A DNA stretch of 37,401 bases, taken from positions 175,470-212,870 of the forward strand of contig JASMKM010000013.1 in NCBI GenBank assembly GCA_030749235.1, written 5' to 3'. Below, piece by piece: positions 23,500 to 30,898 of this stretch; positions within the stretch are counted from its first letter, which is position 1, and every line of letters starts with the position of its first letter. Made by a program: the position numbers and the translations under genes. The notes below the pieces were generated by a model. That model was not told the origin of the DNA. It did not search any database and saw nothing but the letters and a program-made list of their open reading frames with translations. This DNA comes from Planctomycetota bacterium. Lineage in GTDB: Bacteria; Planctomycetota; UBA1135.

Positions 23500-24764
23500 A
23501 GTGCTGCCTCCCGGTAGGTGCGGATGTTTGTGATAATGATCACGATTCCAACGCCGACCGTGATGCCGAGAACCGCTGCGACCAGCAGGTTTACCCACAT
23601 AATCGGGAAGTAGGGCTCACTTGCTTCGGCTGGGTATTCGGGAATGACCAGGAAGGTCGAGTTCCGCGACATGTATACCTTCAGTTCAGCCTCGCGCTCA
23701 CGATAGTTCGTGAGGTTGGTACGGACGTTGCGGATGTCCGCGTCGATCGTCTCGAGCTCGGCCTTCAACACGCTCAGCTCGATGCGCCGTTCCTTGGTCT
23801 TCTCGAGTTCCGTCTCGGTAATTTCCTTCCTCTTGATGTCACCGACTACATCTTGCTCCAAGTCGTACTTCTGACTGGTGAGCTCATTGATCAGCGAATC
23901 AGGTGTCTGGGTCGAGATGCCGAGGATGCGTGCTTGTTCGGCAGCCTTTTCGGCTTCCAAAAGCTCCACATCGGTCAGCTTGGCGATGACTTGGGGGTGC
24001 TCCTCGGTGAACTCTGTACGCAGCTTGGCCAGCTCGCGTTTGGCCTCGATGATGTTGCGGTCGATCTGTTCGACAGCGGGGTTGTTGACGGTGGTCGATG
24101 CACTCTCGACGCGCTCGGGGCGCTCGGCGATTTGCTTGTCGACTTCCTTCAGCTGCTCCTCGGCAGTAGCAATACTAGTGGTGTAACGCACCACATCGGC
24201 TTCCAGAACGACCTGGCGGTTGCCAACTTCAACCAGCTCGGATTCGAAATCGATGGCGCCATTCTCGCGCATAAAGTTGATGCGCCGTTCCTGCAGCTCC
24301 TCAAGCTCCTTGCTGGAGTTGGTGATGCCAGTGCTGAAGGTTTCCAGACGGGTCTGGGCCTGAGCCTTGGTGGTGTCGTCCAGCTTCCTCTGGAAGGCGA
24401 GCAGATACTCGTTTGCCATCTGCAGGGCCATTTTCGGATCTGGGTCGAAGGCGGAGATCGTGACCAGGTTGAAGCGGTCGATTCCAAACTTCATGTTCTT
24501 CTTCAGCCACTCACTGTCGCGACCCTCGATGCGCGAGGCTACCAGCGCACGAGTGTCAGCACCTTGCAGGATGCCCAAAAGTGAATCCTGGAAGTCCGCG
24601 TTGGCGGTGGGCAGGAGCGGACTGTTCGGGACGTTGCCTTCTTCGGTGCTCAGCGAGACTGTATTGGTCTGGGCGGGCATGAAGCAGCGCGCCTGAGAGC
24701 GGTACGCAGGCTCCATCGAGGCTGTGACGAGAAATGCAGCTAAGAGCGCAACCGCAGTAACCAC
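23493..24764 (-). CDS. Wzz/GumC-like polysaccharide co-polymerase (chain-length determinant)
   Basis: At least 423 residues with Wzz architecture: a membrane helix at the very N-terminus (VVTAVALLAAFLVTA), a periplasmic domain dominated by long coiled coils, and a second helix at about 388-411 after a Pro-containing stretch (IPEYPAEASEPYFPIMW). It would sit with the polymerase and set glycan length. No cytoplasmic tyrosine-kinase domain is attached. The GTG at 24762-24764 is the first standard start codon, but the frame stays open up to 24866 and encodes a sensible cytoplasmic lead (INKNKGPFLLFYEHF) without any ATG, GTG or TTG. The true start is therefore doubtful. It shares EEGNVPNSPLLP with the EGGNVPSGPMLP of the second Wzz-like protein at 28481. 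Confidence 0.85.
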   Translation of the reverse strand: MVTAVALLAAFLVTASMEPAYRSQARCFMPAQTNTVSLSTEEGNVPNSPLLPTANADFQDSLLGILQGADTRALVASRIEGRDSEWLKKNMKFGIDRFNLVTISAFDPDPKMALQMANEYLLAFQRKLDDTTKAQAQTRLETFSTGITNSSKELEELQERRINFMRENGAIDFESELVEVGNRQVVLEADVVRYTTSIATAEEQLKEVDKQIAERPERVESASTTVNNPAVEQIDRNIIEAKRELAKLRTEFTEEHPQVIAKLTDVELLEAEKAAEQARILGISTQTPDSLINELTSQKYDLEQDVVGDIKRKEITETELEKTKERRIELSVLKAELETIDADIRNVRTNLTNYREREAELKVYMSRNSTFLVIPEYPAEASEPYFPIMWVNLLVAAVLGITVGVGIVIIITNIRTYREAALW

Positions 24765-24838
24765 TGCGATGACGTAAAAGTGCTCGTAGAAGAGCAGGAA
24801 CGGGCCTTTGTTTTTGTTGATTACACGAATCCGGCTTT

Positions 24839-24852
24839 GGGAGTTTCCTCCC
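24839..24852 (-). promoter_or_regulatory. Shine-Dalgarno GGAGG inside a GNRA-loop hairpin before the Wzz gene
   Basis: On the minus strand GGGAG-GAAA-CTCCC forms a 5-bp stem with a GAAA tetraloop and buries GGAGG (24847-24851). No ordinary start codon lies at the normal distance; the nearest in-frame candidate is ATT at 24828-24830, 16 nt away. Confidence 0.4.
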
Positions 24853-24868
24853 TGGGTGGGGAAAGGTC

Positions 24869-24874
24869 AGTATA
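24869..24874 (-). promoter_or_regulatory. Candidate -10 box (TATACT) for the Wzz operon
   Basis: A near-perfect TATACT on the minus strand; transcription would begin near 24862, just before the GGAGG hairpin. No consensus -35 is seen 17 bp upstream. Confidence 0.45.
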
Positions 24875-24944
24875 AGAAATCTACCGCTATACATCCCATC
24901 CAGAGCTTGTATCTTGCTCTTGCGGAGATGGTCCGCTGCGTGAA

Positions 24945-26960
24945 ATGAAATCCCTCCTCATCCTCCTAACTTTAGTGACGGCTTGCTCGAGCGACGGGCG
25001 AAGTGATGGCCGCTGGGCCAATAAACGCAACCCTGACAACAACCCTGGCGTCAAGAATCCGGATAACAATCGTCCTAGCGAATCCTCCGGGAACCGAGGC
25101 GATTCCGGCATTTCAGACCCCGGTTACGCGCCACCAGCGAATCCTGGCTACACCCCTCCAGAAGGCGTCGGTCCGGCCCCGGCAAACCCACTGTATGCCT
25201 ACCAAACCGTTATTTCGGATACCGAGTTCACCGTCGATTACGGCGGACCGAGCCGCCTGATCCCTGGTGGCTTGCTGCATGGCATGAATGACTTGCGCAA
25301 CGCCTCGGAGGGTGCCTGGAAGGCCTGGAAAAAGGCAGTTACGCCGCGCGGCGGAGTGCTGCGCATGTGGGTACGCTACGAAATGACAGGCTTTGAGGAG
25401 GGCCACATCAAGTCCGCCAAACGGGCTGTAGACGCTGGCCTTACCGTCATGTTCACGGCCGTGGGCACGGCGGAGCAAAGCCATAAGAATGTCCAAGGCG
25501 AGCACTATGCACTTGCTGCGCCCTCTGACCCGATTGCATGGGCCGACAATATCGTTCGTGATGTAAACAGGTTGCGTGCATCCAGCGTTCCCGTTACGCA
25601 CATCGAAATATGGAATGAGCCGAACCTCGGCGAGGCTTGGCCAGGAGACCCGGATAGCTTCGGTAAGTTCTTTGCTGCAGCAGGCAAGCGCCTGCGCGAG
25701 AAGCTTGGTCAAACCCTGAAGATCGGTGGTCCTGGCATGGCTGGCACCTTGGGAGACAAGATGGAGTGGGCAACGGCGATCTTCCGCAACTGCAAGCGGG
25801 TAGGTTTCCAGCCAGACTTCTACTCTTGGCACCGTTATGGCAGCTATCCATCCGAACACGACATGCTGGATGTGCCAGAAACCCTAATCCGTGAAGCCGT
25901 CGCCGCTGGTCTCCATCCGATCGAAATTATCCTGTCAGAGTGGAACGTCGGCCTACCTAAACCGACCTACCCGGCTCTGGACGATCACCGCGCCGCCAAC
26001 TACTACATGTCCACCGTCATGGCCTTAGCCCAGACGCCAACTACCGAAGCACAGTTCTTCTTCCTGCAGGATGCCCCATGGGATACGCATAAGGAATTCG
26101 CTGGTGAATCGGTAGGAGTCTTCTCCTTGGCGGGTGCTCCCAAGGCGCTGCTTTCCGGCATGCGCATGATGGCCACCGCCGCCGACTTACCCATGGTGCC
26201 GATGGAGCGCACCGGGGGTGCCTCCAACCTAAACGTCTTCGCCTCCCGGGATGGCAATACCGGCTATCTGCTGGCGGTGAACACCTTCGGTGGGGGGATT
26301 GAGCGCCACTGTGGCATCATGATGCGTGCTGCTGGAGTTTACTTGAGTGAACTTCGCAAGGAGAGCACGGTCATCCGCGGCTATGTGCTGGGGAAGTCTG
26401 GTCGTGCTAGCGTCGAGCGCCTCGGCTTGTCGGCCAATATCTTGAGTGCCCTGGATACGGTGCGCGAGGAGACCTCTAAGCAGCAGAGGGAATTGAAGGC
26501 ACGTGACCGCCGCGTGCGCATCAAGCTCAAGGACAGTCCGCGCCGCATCGTTTCGGTACAGCTGTTGAGTGAGAAGCATGGCAACCCCATCGCCGACGCC
26601 GATTTCCTGCGAGAGTACCGCCCATTCTCGAAGGGGTTGAACACTGCGGCCGGTAACTTGGTCTTGGAGCAACTCAAGGTCGAAGGCACCGACCAGGCGA
26701 CCTTGGACAAACTGGAAGCGGGCATGCGTCAGAAGCAGACCCGGATCGCTGGGGTCGACCAGGCCACCCAACGTCACGCCCGCCGGTTGTTCGATCAGAA
26801 CCTTGCTGAGCTGGCCGACAGCGTGCCGCAGACCCTTGCTGAGCATGCCGCAGCGCGCGCCCAGGTGGTCGGCAAAGCGGCTTGGTGCACATTGGAGAAT
26901 GGTATACTTGACCTCCGCCTGCCGCCGGAAACCTCGGTTCTCATCGAGTTCGCTTGGTAA
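24945..26960 (+). CDS. Lipoprotein glycoside hydrolase, GH39-like
   Basis: A 671-residue protein with a lipoprotein signal (LLILLTLVTAC, lipobox VTAC with Cys15). A low-complexity linker follows (about 16-85) with repeats NPDNN and PGYAPP/PGYTPP, then a TIM-barrel of clan GH-A. The acid/base is Glu225 in IEIWNEPNLGEAWPGD and the likely nucleophile Glu332 in ILSEWNVG, as in GH39 beta-xylosidases and related exopolysaccharide enzymes. FYSWHRYGSYPSEHD also fits the barrel. The region after residue 450 is charged and partly helical, unlike a usual carbohydrate module. It is divergent from the Wzz operon and 21 bp before the polymerase gene, so it probably trims the locus's own polysaccharide, either as quality control or for release. 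Confidence 0.85.
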   Translation: MKSLLILLTLVTACSSDGRSDGRWANKRNPDNNPGVKNPDNNRPSESSGNRGDSGISDPGYAPPANPGYTPPEGVGPAPANPLYAYQTVISDTEFTVDYGGPSRLIPGGLLHGMNDLRNASEGAWKAWKKAVTPRGGVLRMWVRYEMTGFEEGHIKSAKRAVDAGLTVMFTAVGTAEQSHKNVQGEHYALAAPSDPIAWADNIVRDVNRLRASSVPVTHIEIWNEPNLGEAWPGDPDSFGKFFAAAGKRLREKLGQTLKIGGPGMAGTLGDKMEWATAIFRNCKRVGFQPDFYSWHRYGSYPSEHDMLDVPETLIREAVAAGLHPIEIILSEWNVGLPKPTYPALDDHRAANYYMSTVMALAQTPTTEAQFFFLQDAPWDTHKEFAGESVGVFSLAGAPKALLSGMRMMATAADLPMVPMERTGGASNLNVFASRDGNTGYLLAVNTFGGGIERHCGIMMRAAGVYLSELRKESTVIRGYVLGKSGRASVERLGLSANILSALDTVREETSKQQRELKARDRRVRIKLKDSPRRIVSVQLLSEKHGNPIADADFLREYRPFSKGLNTAAGNLVLEQLKVEGTDQATLDKLEAGMRQKQTRIAGVDQATQRHARRLFDQNLAELADSVPQTLAEHAAARAQVVGKAAWCTLENGILDLRLPPETSVLIEFAW

Positions 26961-26981
26961 GGAAGTAGGATTTCAAGATCG

Positions 26982-28478
26982 ATGTTGCCCGTTGCCTCTA
27001 GCCAAGAGCCCTCAGATTATGGGCGAGCCGGGTCGGTCCTTTTCGCGCTTTTTAGCGTGTTAGCTGGCGCTGGTATGGGCTGGTTCGTGTTCAACGACGG
27101 GGCTGCGGGATTCCGCAACGACACCGAGAACCCGCTGTCGTTGTTCTTCGGTGAGTTGCCCTATCTGGCCACGATCACGCTTTCGTCGCTAATCGCAATC
27201 TTCTGCTTCATCCAGATTGCGGTCTGGCGCACCTGGTCGATTGACAACATGGTGATGATCTTCTGCGCCTTCCTGATGGTCGCGGATGTGGTGCCCGGGC
27301 TCTCCAGCGTCATGGGCATCTTGATCATCTTCAAGATCTACCAGAAGGTACTCCGCACGGGGGACATCCATTGGCCGTTAAGCCCGGTGGCTTTCCCGTT
27401 GCTGCTGGTCTTCATCGCATATTTCACCATCTTCCTTCAGGTTGAGAAGCCGATGTCGGCCTTTGCACAGTTCATGACGCGCGGCCCGTACATGGTGCTT
27501 GGCATCTTCCTGCCGCTGGTCATCAACAGCCGCAAGCGCTTGGAGTCATTGATCGATTTCATGATCCTGGCTCTGTTGGTCTCCTTGGTGGTTCAGCTAA
27601 TCCAAGGCCTGGCCGGCAGTGCCACTGGAATGATCATCACCTTCGGCCCACCGGAAAGTTCGAAGTTCGATACACCGTGGGGGGTAATGGGGCGTCTCAC
27701 CGGACTCATGTCCCACCCGAACCGTCATTCCAACGTCTGCTCGACGATTGGCATCATCGTGTTGTGGCTGAGTACGCGCCCCAAGTCGATGATCACGCCG
27801 CAGCGTCGCGCCATGTTGATGGTGCTGTTCATTGTGATTGGCATCGGCATCCTGTTCAGCTGGTCGCGCTCGGGTTGGTTGTCCTTCGGCGTCGTGATGA
27901 TGATCGTGCCCTTCGTGCGCTGGCCACACCTGTCGCCCCTCTTCATCGCTGTTGGAGGCGCTCTCCTCTTCCTTGGTCTGTCTACCGGGGTCATCCAAGA
28001 GGCTTACCAGTTCGTCCGCGATCTCAACCGTTCGTCCTCGGACTTCCGTTGGCACATCGACCACATTGCCCTGCAAGCCTTCTTCGAGAATCCATGGTTG
28101 GGGCTTGGCGTCGGCGGCGAGAAGGACTTCTTCAACGCTTATGAGCTCGGAATCCATAATGCCATTCTGCAAGTGTTCGCCGGTATGGGCATCATCGGCG
28201 TCTTGGCCTTCAGTTACCTATTCGGCACCGTCATCTGGATGATCTACAAGGTCATCACCACCGCCCAGGATCCACGGATTCGCGACCTGGCTATCGGCCT
28301 GGGAATCGCCAGCGCCGTTACCATCGTCCAGGGTATGTTCGGAGAGATGATCTGGCTCAAGTTCCTTTGGGCATACATCGGCGTACTCGGCTGCCTGTAC
28401 GTCATCAACCGTGAGGACCTCGCCAAGCGTCGAAGCCTGGCGCAGCTTTCCGAACCCAACCAGGCAGTCGTTGCATAA
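26982..28478 (+). CDS. O-antigen ligase/polymerase-family membrane protein (Wzy/WaaL)
   Basis: A 498-residue polytopic protein with about ten to twelve helices. It carries the Wzy_C region typical of O-antigen ligases and polysaccharide polymerases: LMSHPNRHSNVCSTIG, LFSWSRSGWLSFG, then the large periplasmic loop with DFRWHIDHIALQAFFENPWLGLGVGG and LGIHNAILQVFAGMGIIG, the last holding the conserved catalytic His. It would join lipid-linked repeat units in the periplasm. It lies between the GH39-like lipoprotein and the second Wzz-like gene, with 2 bp to the latter, which supports a polymerase working with a chain-length regulator. Polymerase and ligase cannot be told apart from sequence alone. 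Confidence 0.9.
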   Translation: MLPVASSQEPSDYGRAGSVLFALFSVLAGAGMGWFVFNDGAAGFRNDTENPLSLFFGELPYLATITLSSLIAIFCFIQIAVWRTWSIDNMVMIFCAFLMVADVVPGLSSVMGILIIFKIYQKVLRTGDIHWPLSPVAFPLLLVFIAYFTIFLQVEKPMSAFAQFMTRGPYMVLGIFLPLVINSRKRLESLIDFMILALLVSLVVQLIQGLAGSATGMIITFGPPESSKFDTPWGVMGRLTGLMSHPNRHSNVCSTIGIIVLWLSTRPKSMITPQRRAMLMVLFIVIGIGILFSWSRSGWLSFGVVMMIVPFVRWPHLSPLFIAVGGALLFLGLSTGVIQEAYQFVRDLNRSSSDFRWHIDHIALQAFFENPWLGLGVGGEKDFFNAYELGIHNAILQVFAGMGIIGVLAFSYLFGTVIWMIYKVITTAQDPRIRDLAIGLGIASAVTIVQGMFGEMIWLKFLWAYIGVLGCLYVINREDLAKRRSLAQLSEPNQAVVA

Positions 28479-28480
28479 CC

Positions 28481-29815
28481 ATGAATCAAGCCACCTCGAT
28501 TTTCGGAGCCCTCTACCGACGTAAGCATGTCATCCTACTCGTCATGGTCGGTTCGATTGGCGTGGGGCTGTTCCAGAGCTCCACTCTTCAGAAGGACTAC
28601 GTCGCTGCGGCAGAGATCCTAGTCCCCAGCACGCCAGTGGGTATCTCGATCAATTCCGAGGGGGGCAACGTGCCCAGTGGCCCGATGCTGCCGGAACAGA
28701 ACGAAGGCGACTTGATTGGTATCGTCGCCAACCTGCGTAGCCGTGCGGTGATGAACAAGATCGCGGAGAACCTGCCGGGCATCAATGCGAACCAGCTGAG
28801 GAGGAACCTGCGTGGCGATGTCACAAAGGATGGCGTGGTGGAATACAAGGGTTACGGCCGCACCGCTGAGGAAGCCGCGCGCCTTGCCAATGAAGGCGTC
28901 TATGCTTTCGCCGAAGTCCTGGAAGACATGGCGCTGCAGACCCTCATCGCTAACCGCGATACCTTCGAGAAGAACGAAGGGCCGGCGTGGAAAAAGGTCG
29001 AGGAGAAGTCCAACGAGCTGACCGAATACTTGCTGGGCTTGGGCACTGCCGATTACACCGGCGAGGTCGAGGCTTGGTTGGATGAGCGTGCGCGCATCGA
29101 GACGGCACGCTTCCAGCTGGAGCTGCGTTACCAGGAGGCCCTGGTGCAGCGTCCGGTAATCGAACGCGCCCTGGCGGGCCGTCCGGAGTATGTCGAGAGT
29201 CTGCGTCAGATGGAACTGCCCGGCACCTACACCGAGGCGCTTGAGCATGTCACCAAACTGTCGTCGGAGTTGGCGGCCGCGCGCATGAAGTTCACTGACG
29301 CGCACCCGGAGACGCAGCGCCTGTTGGCCGAGGTCGCTGCCGCGCGTGCCCGTGCCGAGACCCAAGGCGACTTGGTGCTGTCCTCAGTGACTACCACCCA
29401 GGATCGTAAGTACGCCGATTTGGCCAGCAAGCTGGTCGACATGGATATCCTCGAGGCTGGTTACGTGCCGCAGCGCGATGCCTTCGATGCACGTAAGGCC
29501 GAACTCGACACCAAACTCACCGAGGTTCCTGGCTATATGCAGAGAATCGAGACCTTGCAGGCCGAGTATCGTCAATACCGTGATCTGGCGGAGCGCATCA
29601 CTGCGCGCAAGAACGAGATGATTCTGCATGTCGAACATGGCTTGACCTTCTCGATGATCGACCCGAACGCATTGGCCAAACCCGAGCGCGCAATCGCTTT
29701 GCCTACCACGACTGGCCTGATCATGTTCACAGCGCTGGGCGGTTTTCTGCTCGGCATCTTTGTGGCTCTCGGCTCGGCGACAATCGCCCGCATGAGGGCA
29801 ACGCGGCCATACTAG
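28481..29815 (+). CDS. Second Wzz/GumC-like polysaccharide co-polymerase
   Basis: A 444-residue protein with the Wzz layout: a short cytoplasmic N-terminus with basic residues (YRRKHVI), a first membrane helix (about 18-33), a long periplasmic part with coiled coils (ARIETARFQLELRYQEAL; RIETLQAEYRQYRDLAERI) and a second helix at about 413-435. A short basic tail ends the protein, with no kinase domain. It shares with the divergent Wzz-like protein the unusual GGNVPSGPMLP motif just after the first beta region, so the two are probably paralogues. Its ATG follows the polymerase stop after 2 nt, so the pair is co-translated. It probably sets chain length together with, or instead of, the other copy. 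Confidence 0.88.
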   Translation: MNQATSIFGALYRRKHVILLVMVGSIGVGLFQSSTLQKDYVAAAEILVPSTPVGISINSEGGNVPSGPMLPEQNEGDLIGIVANLRSRAVMNKIAENLPGINANQLRRNLRGDVTKDGVVEYKGYGRTAEEAARLANEGVYAFAEVLEDMALQTLIANRDTFEKNEGPAWKKVEEKSNELTEYLLGLGTADYTGEVEAWLDERARIETARFQLELRYQEALVQRPVIERALAGRPEYVESLRQMELPGTYTEALEHVTKLSSELAAARMKFTDAHPETQRLLAEVAAARARAETQGDLVLSSVTTTQDRKYADLASKLVDMDILEAGYVPQRDAFDARKAELDTKLTEVPGYMQRIETLQAEYRQYRDLAERITARKNEMILHVEHGLTFSMIDPNALAKPERAIALPTTTGLIMFTALGGFLLGIFVALGSATIARMRATRPY

Positions 29816-29827
29816 GTTTCAGCGGCG

Positions 29828-30601
29828 ATGGGTATTTTCAGTTCCATCATCGGTGGCACCCTCGGGTTCCTGGCGGGTGGCCCCTTGGGCATGGTCCTCG
29901 GAAGCGTGATTGGCGGCCATATCGGCTCCGACAACGCACGCCCCGGCTATGAGCGCGTCGGACGCGCCAATCCTCGCCAAGCGCAACGCGAATTGCAGCT
30001 GGCCTTCGCCGTGGCACTGACCAGTCTCGCCGCTAAGGTTGCCAAGGCCGACGGCCGTGTGACCAAGGACGAGATCGAGGCCTTCGATCATTTCCTGTGC
30101 AATTCCTTGCACCTATCCTTAGAGGAACGCAAGCTCGCCGCCGAGGTCTTCAACGAGGCGCGCGGATGTACGGCCAGCACCCACGAGTTCACCGATCAGG
30201 TGCGGTCGATTTTCTACCAGCAGCCGGATCGCCTGCGCGACATCATCACCATCCTGCTAGCGATTGCCCTGGCCGACGGCCATTACCACCCGCAAGAGGA
30301 GGCGATAATCCAGCGGATTGGGCGCGACCTAGGCCTCAGCGATCGCGATTATCAGTCCTGCCGTGCCACCTATATGGCATCGCATGGCGAACCAGAGGTT
30401 TCACCCTACGAGGTGCTCGGCGTTTCTCCCTCGGCCACCGACGCCGAAGTTCGTGCCGCCCACCGTCGCCTGGTGCGTGAATACCACCCGGATGTGTTGG
30501 CTTCCAAGGGCTTGTCCGAGGATTTCATCGACTACGCGCACGACAAGATGTCGGCGATCAATGATGCCTGGTCTCAGGTGAAAAAACACCGTAACCTGTA
30601 A
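29828..30601 (+). CDS. djlA: DjlA-like co-chaperone (TerB + J domain)
   Basis: A 257-residue protein. A Gly-rich hydrophobic N-terminus (1-34, GTLGFLAGGPLGMVLGSVIGG) could insert into the membrane, as in DjlA. Residues about 55-165 form a TerB-like helical domain with the paired acidic loops KADGRVTKDE and LADGHYHPQEE. Residues 193-257 are a J domain with PYEVLGV, the HPD motif at 220-222 in REYHPDVL, and the extra DjlA-type insert SEDFIDYAHDKM before AINDAW. It should stimulate the ATPase of DnaK at the membrane. It starts 12 bp after the Wzz stop and leads a tight run with the small membrane protein and the helicase gene. Confidence 0.92.
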   Translation: MGIFSSIIGGTLGFLAGGPLGMVLGSVIGGHIGSDNARPGYERVGRANPRQAQRELQLAFAVALTSLAAKVAKADGRVTKDEIEAFDHFLCNSLHLSLEERKLAAEVFNEARGCTASTHEFTDQVRSIFYQQPDRLRDIITILLAIALADGHYHPQEEAIIQRIGRDLGLSDRDYQSCRATYMASHGEPEVSPYEVLGVSPSATDAEVRAAHRRLVREYHPDVLASKGLSEDFIDYAHDKMSAINDAWSQVKKHRNL

Positions 30602-30605
30602 GCTC

Positions 30606-30893
30606 ATGAGATTCCTCGGCATGTTGTTCATCTGGCTTGGCGGCGGTCTGCTGCTGTACACCGATCTCCAGGAACCAATCCGGATCGTGTCGGAGTACCT
30701 AGAGTCGAAAACCAAGCCGGAAGACATGAGCACGCTGGCGTGGATCCAGATGTTCGCACGGCCGCTGTTCGTATTCGGCGTGATTTGTACGGTCGCCATG
30801 CCAAGATTGGGTGGCAAGAAGAAAGCAAAAAAGGGCAAGCAGAAGGCTCCCAAGAAAAACAGCGATCAACCGACAGCCAAGCCGTCTTCCTGA
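30606..30893 (+). CDS. Small membrane protein with a lysine-rich tail
   Basis: A 95-residue protein with two hydrophobic segments (about 3-18, FLGMLFIWLGGGLLLY, and 50-66, FARPLFVFGVICTVAM). A strongly basic C-terminal tail follows (GGKKKAKKGKQKAPKKNSDQ), probably cytoplasmic and able to bind nucleic acid or acidic lipid heads. No family is recognised. It starts 4 bp after the DjlA-like gene and its stop overlaps the helicase ribosome-binding site, so it belongs to this operon. The low-complexity tail makes homology hard to judge. Confidence 0.7.
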   Translation: MRFLGMLFIWLGGGLLLYTDLQEPIRIVSEYLESKTKPEDMSTLAWIQMFARPLFVFGVICTVAMPRLGGKKKAKKGKQKAPKKNSDQPTAKPSS

Positions 30894-30897
30894 GGAG
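30892..30897 (+). promoter_or_regulatory. Shine-Dalgarno GAGGAG deciding the helicase start
   Basis: GAGGAG overlaps the TGA of the preceding gene and stands 1 nt before the ATG at 30899, closer than usual. It supports coupled translation and argues against a longer N-terminus beginning inside the small membrane-protein gene. Confidence 0.45.
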
Positions 30898-30898
30898 T

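Noticed and set aside
23382-24584. A 400-codon open frame antisense to the Wzz-like gene
   Set aside because: It mirrors the codon pattern of the coiled-coil Wzz gene, has no recognisable domain or ribosome-binding site, and the sense frame has a clear family fit.
24928-24948. Six-codon open frame (ATG to TGA) whose stop overlaps the ATG of the GH39-like gene
   Set aside because: Could be a leader mini-cistron, but GGAG touches its ATG with no spacing, and such short frames are common by chance.
28619-29365. Long open frame antisense to the second Wzz-like gene
   Set aside because: No motif or ribosome-binding site; the sense frame is clearly coding.
30740-30898. N-terminal extension of the RecQ helicase
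   Set aside because: It would lie inside the small membrane-protein gene in another frame; RecQ homology and GAGGAG support 30899.
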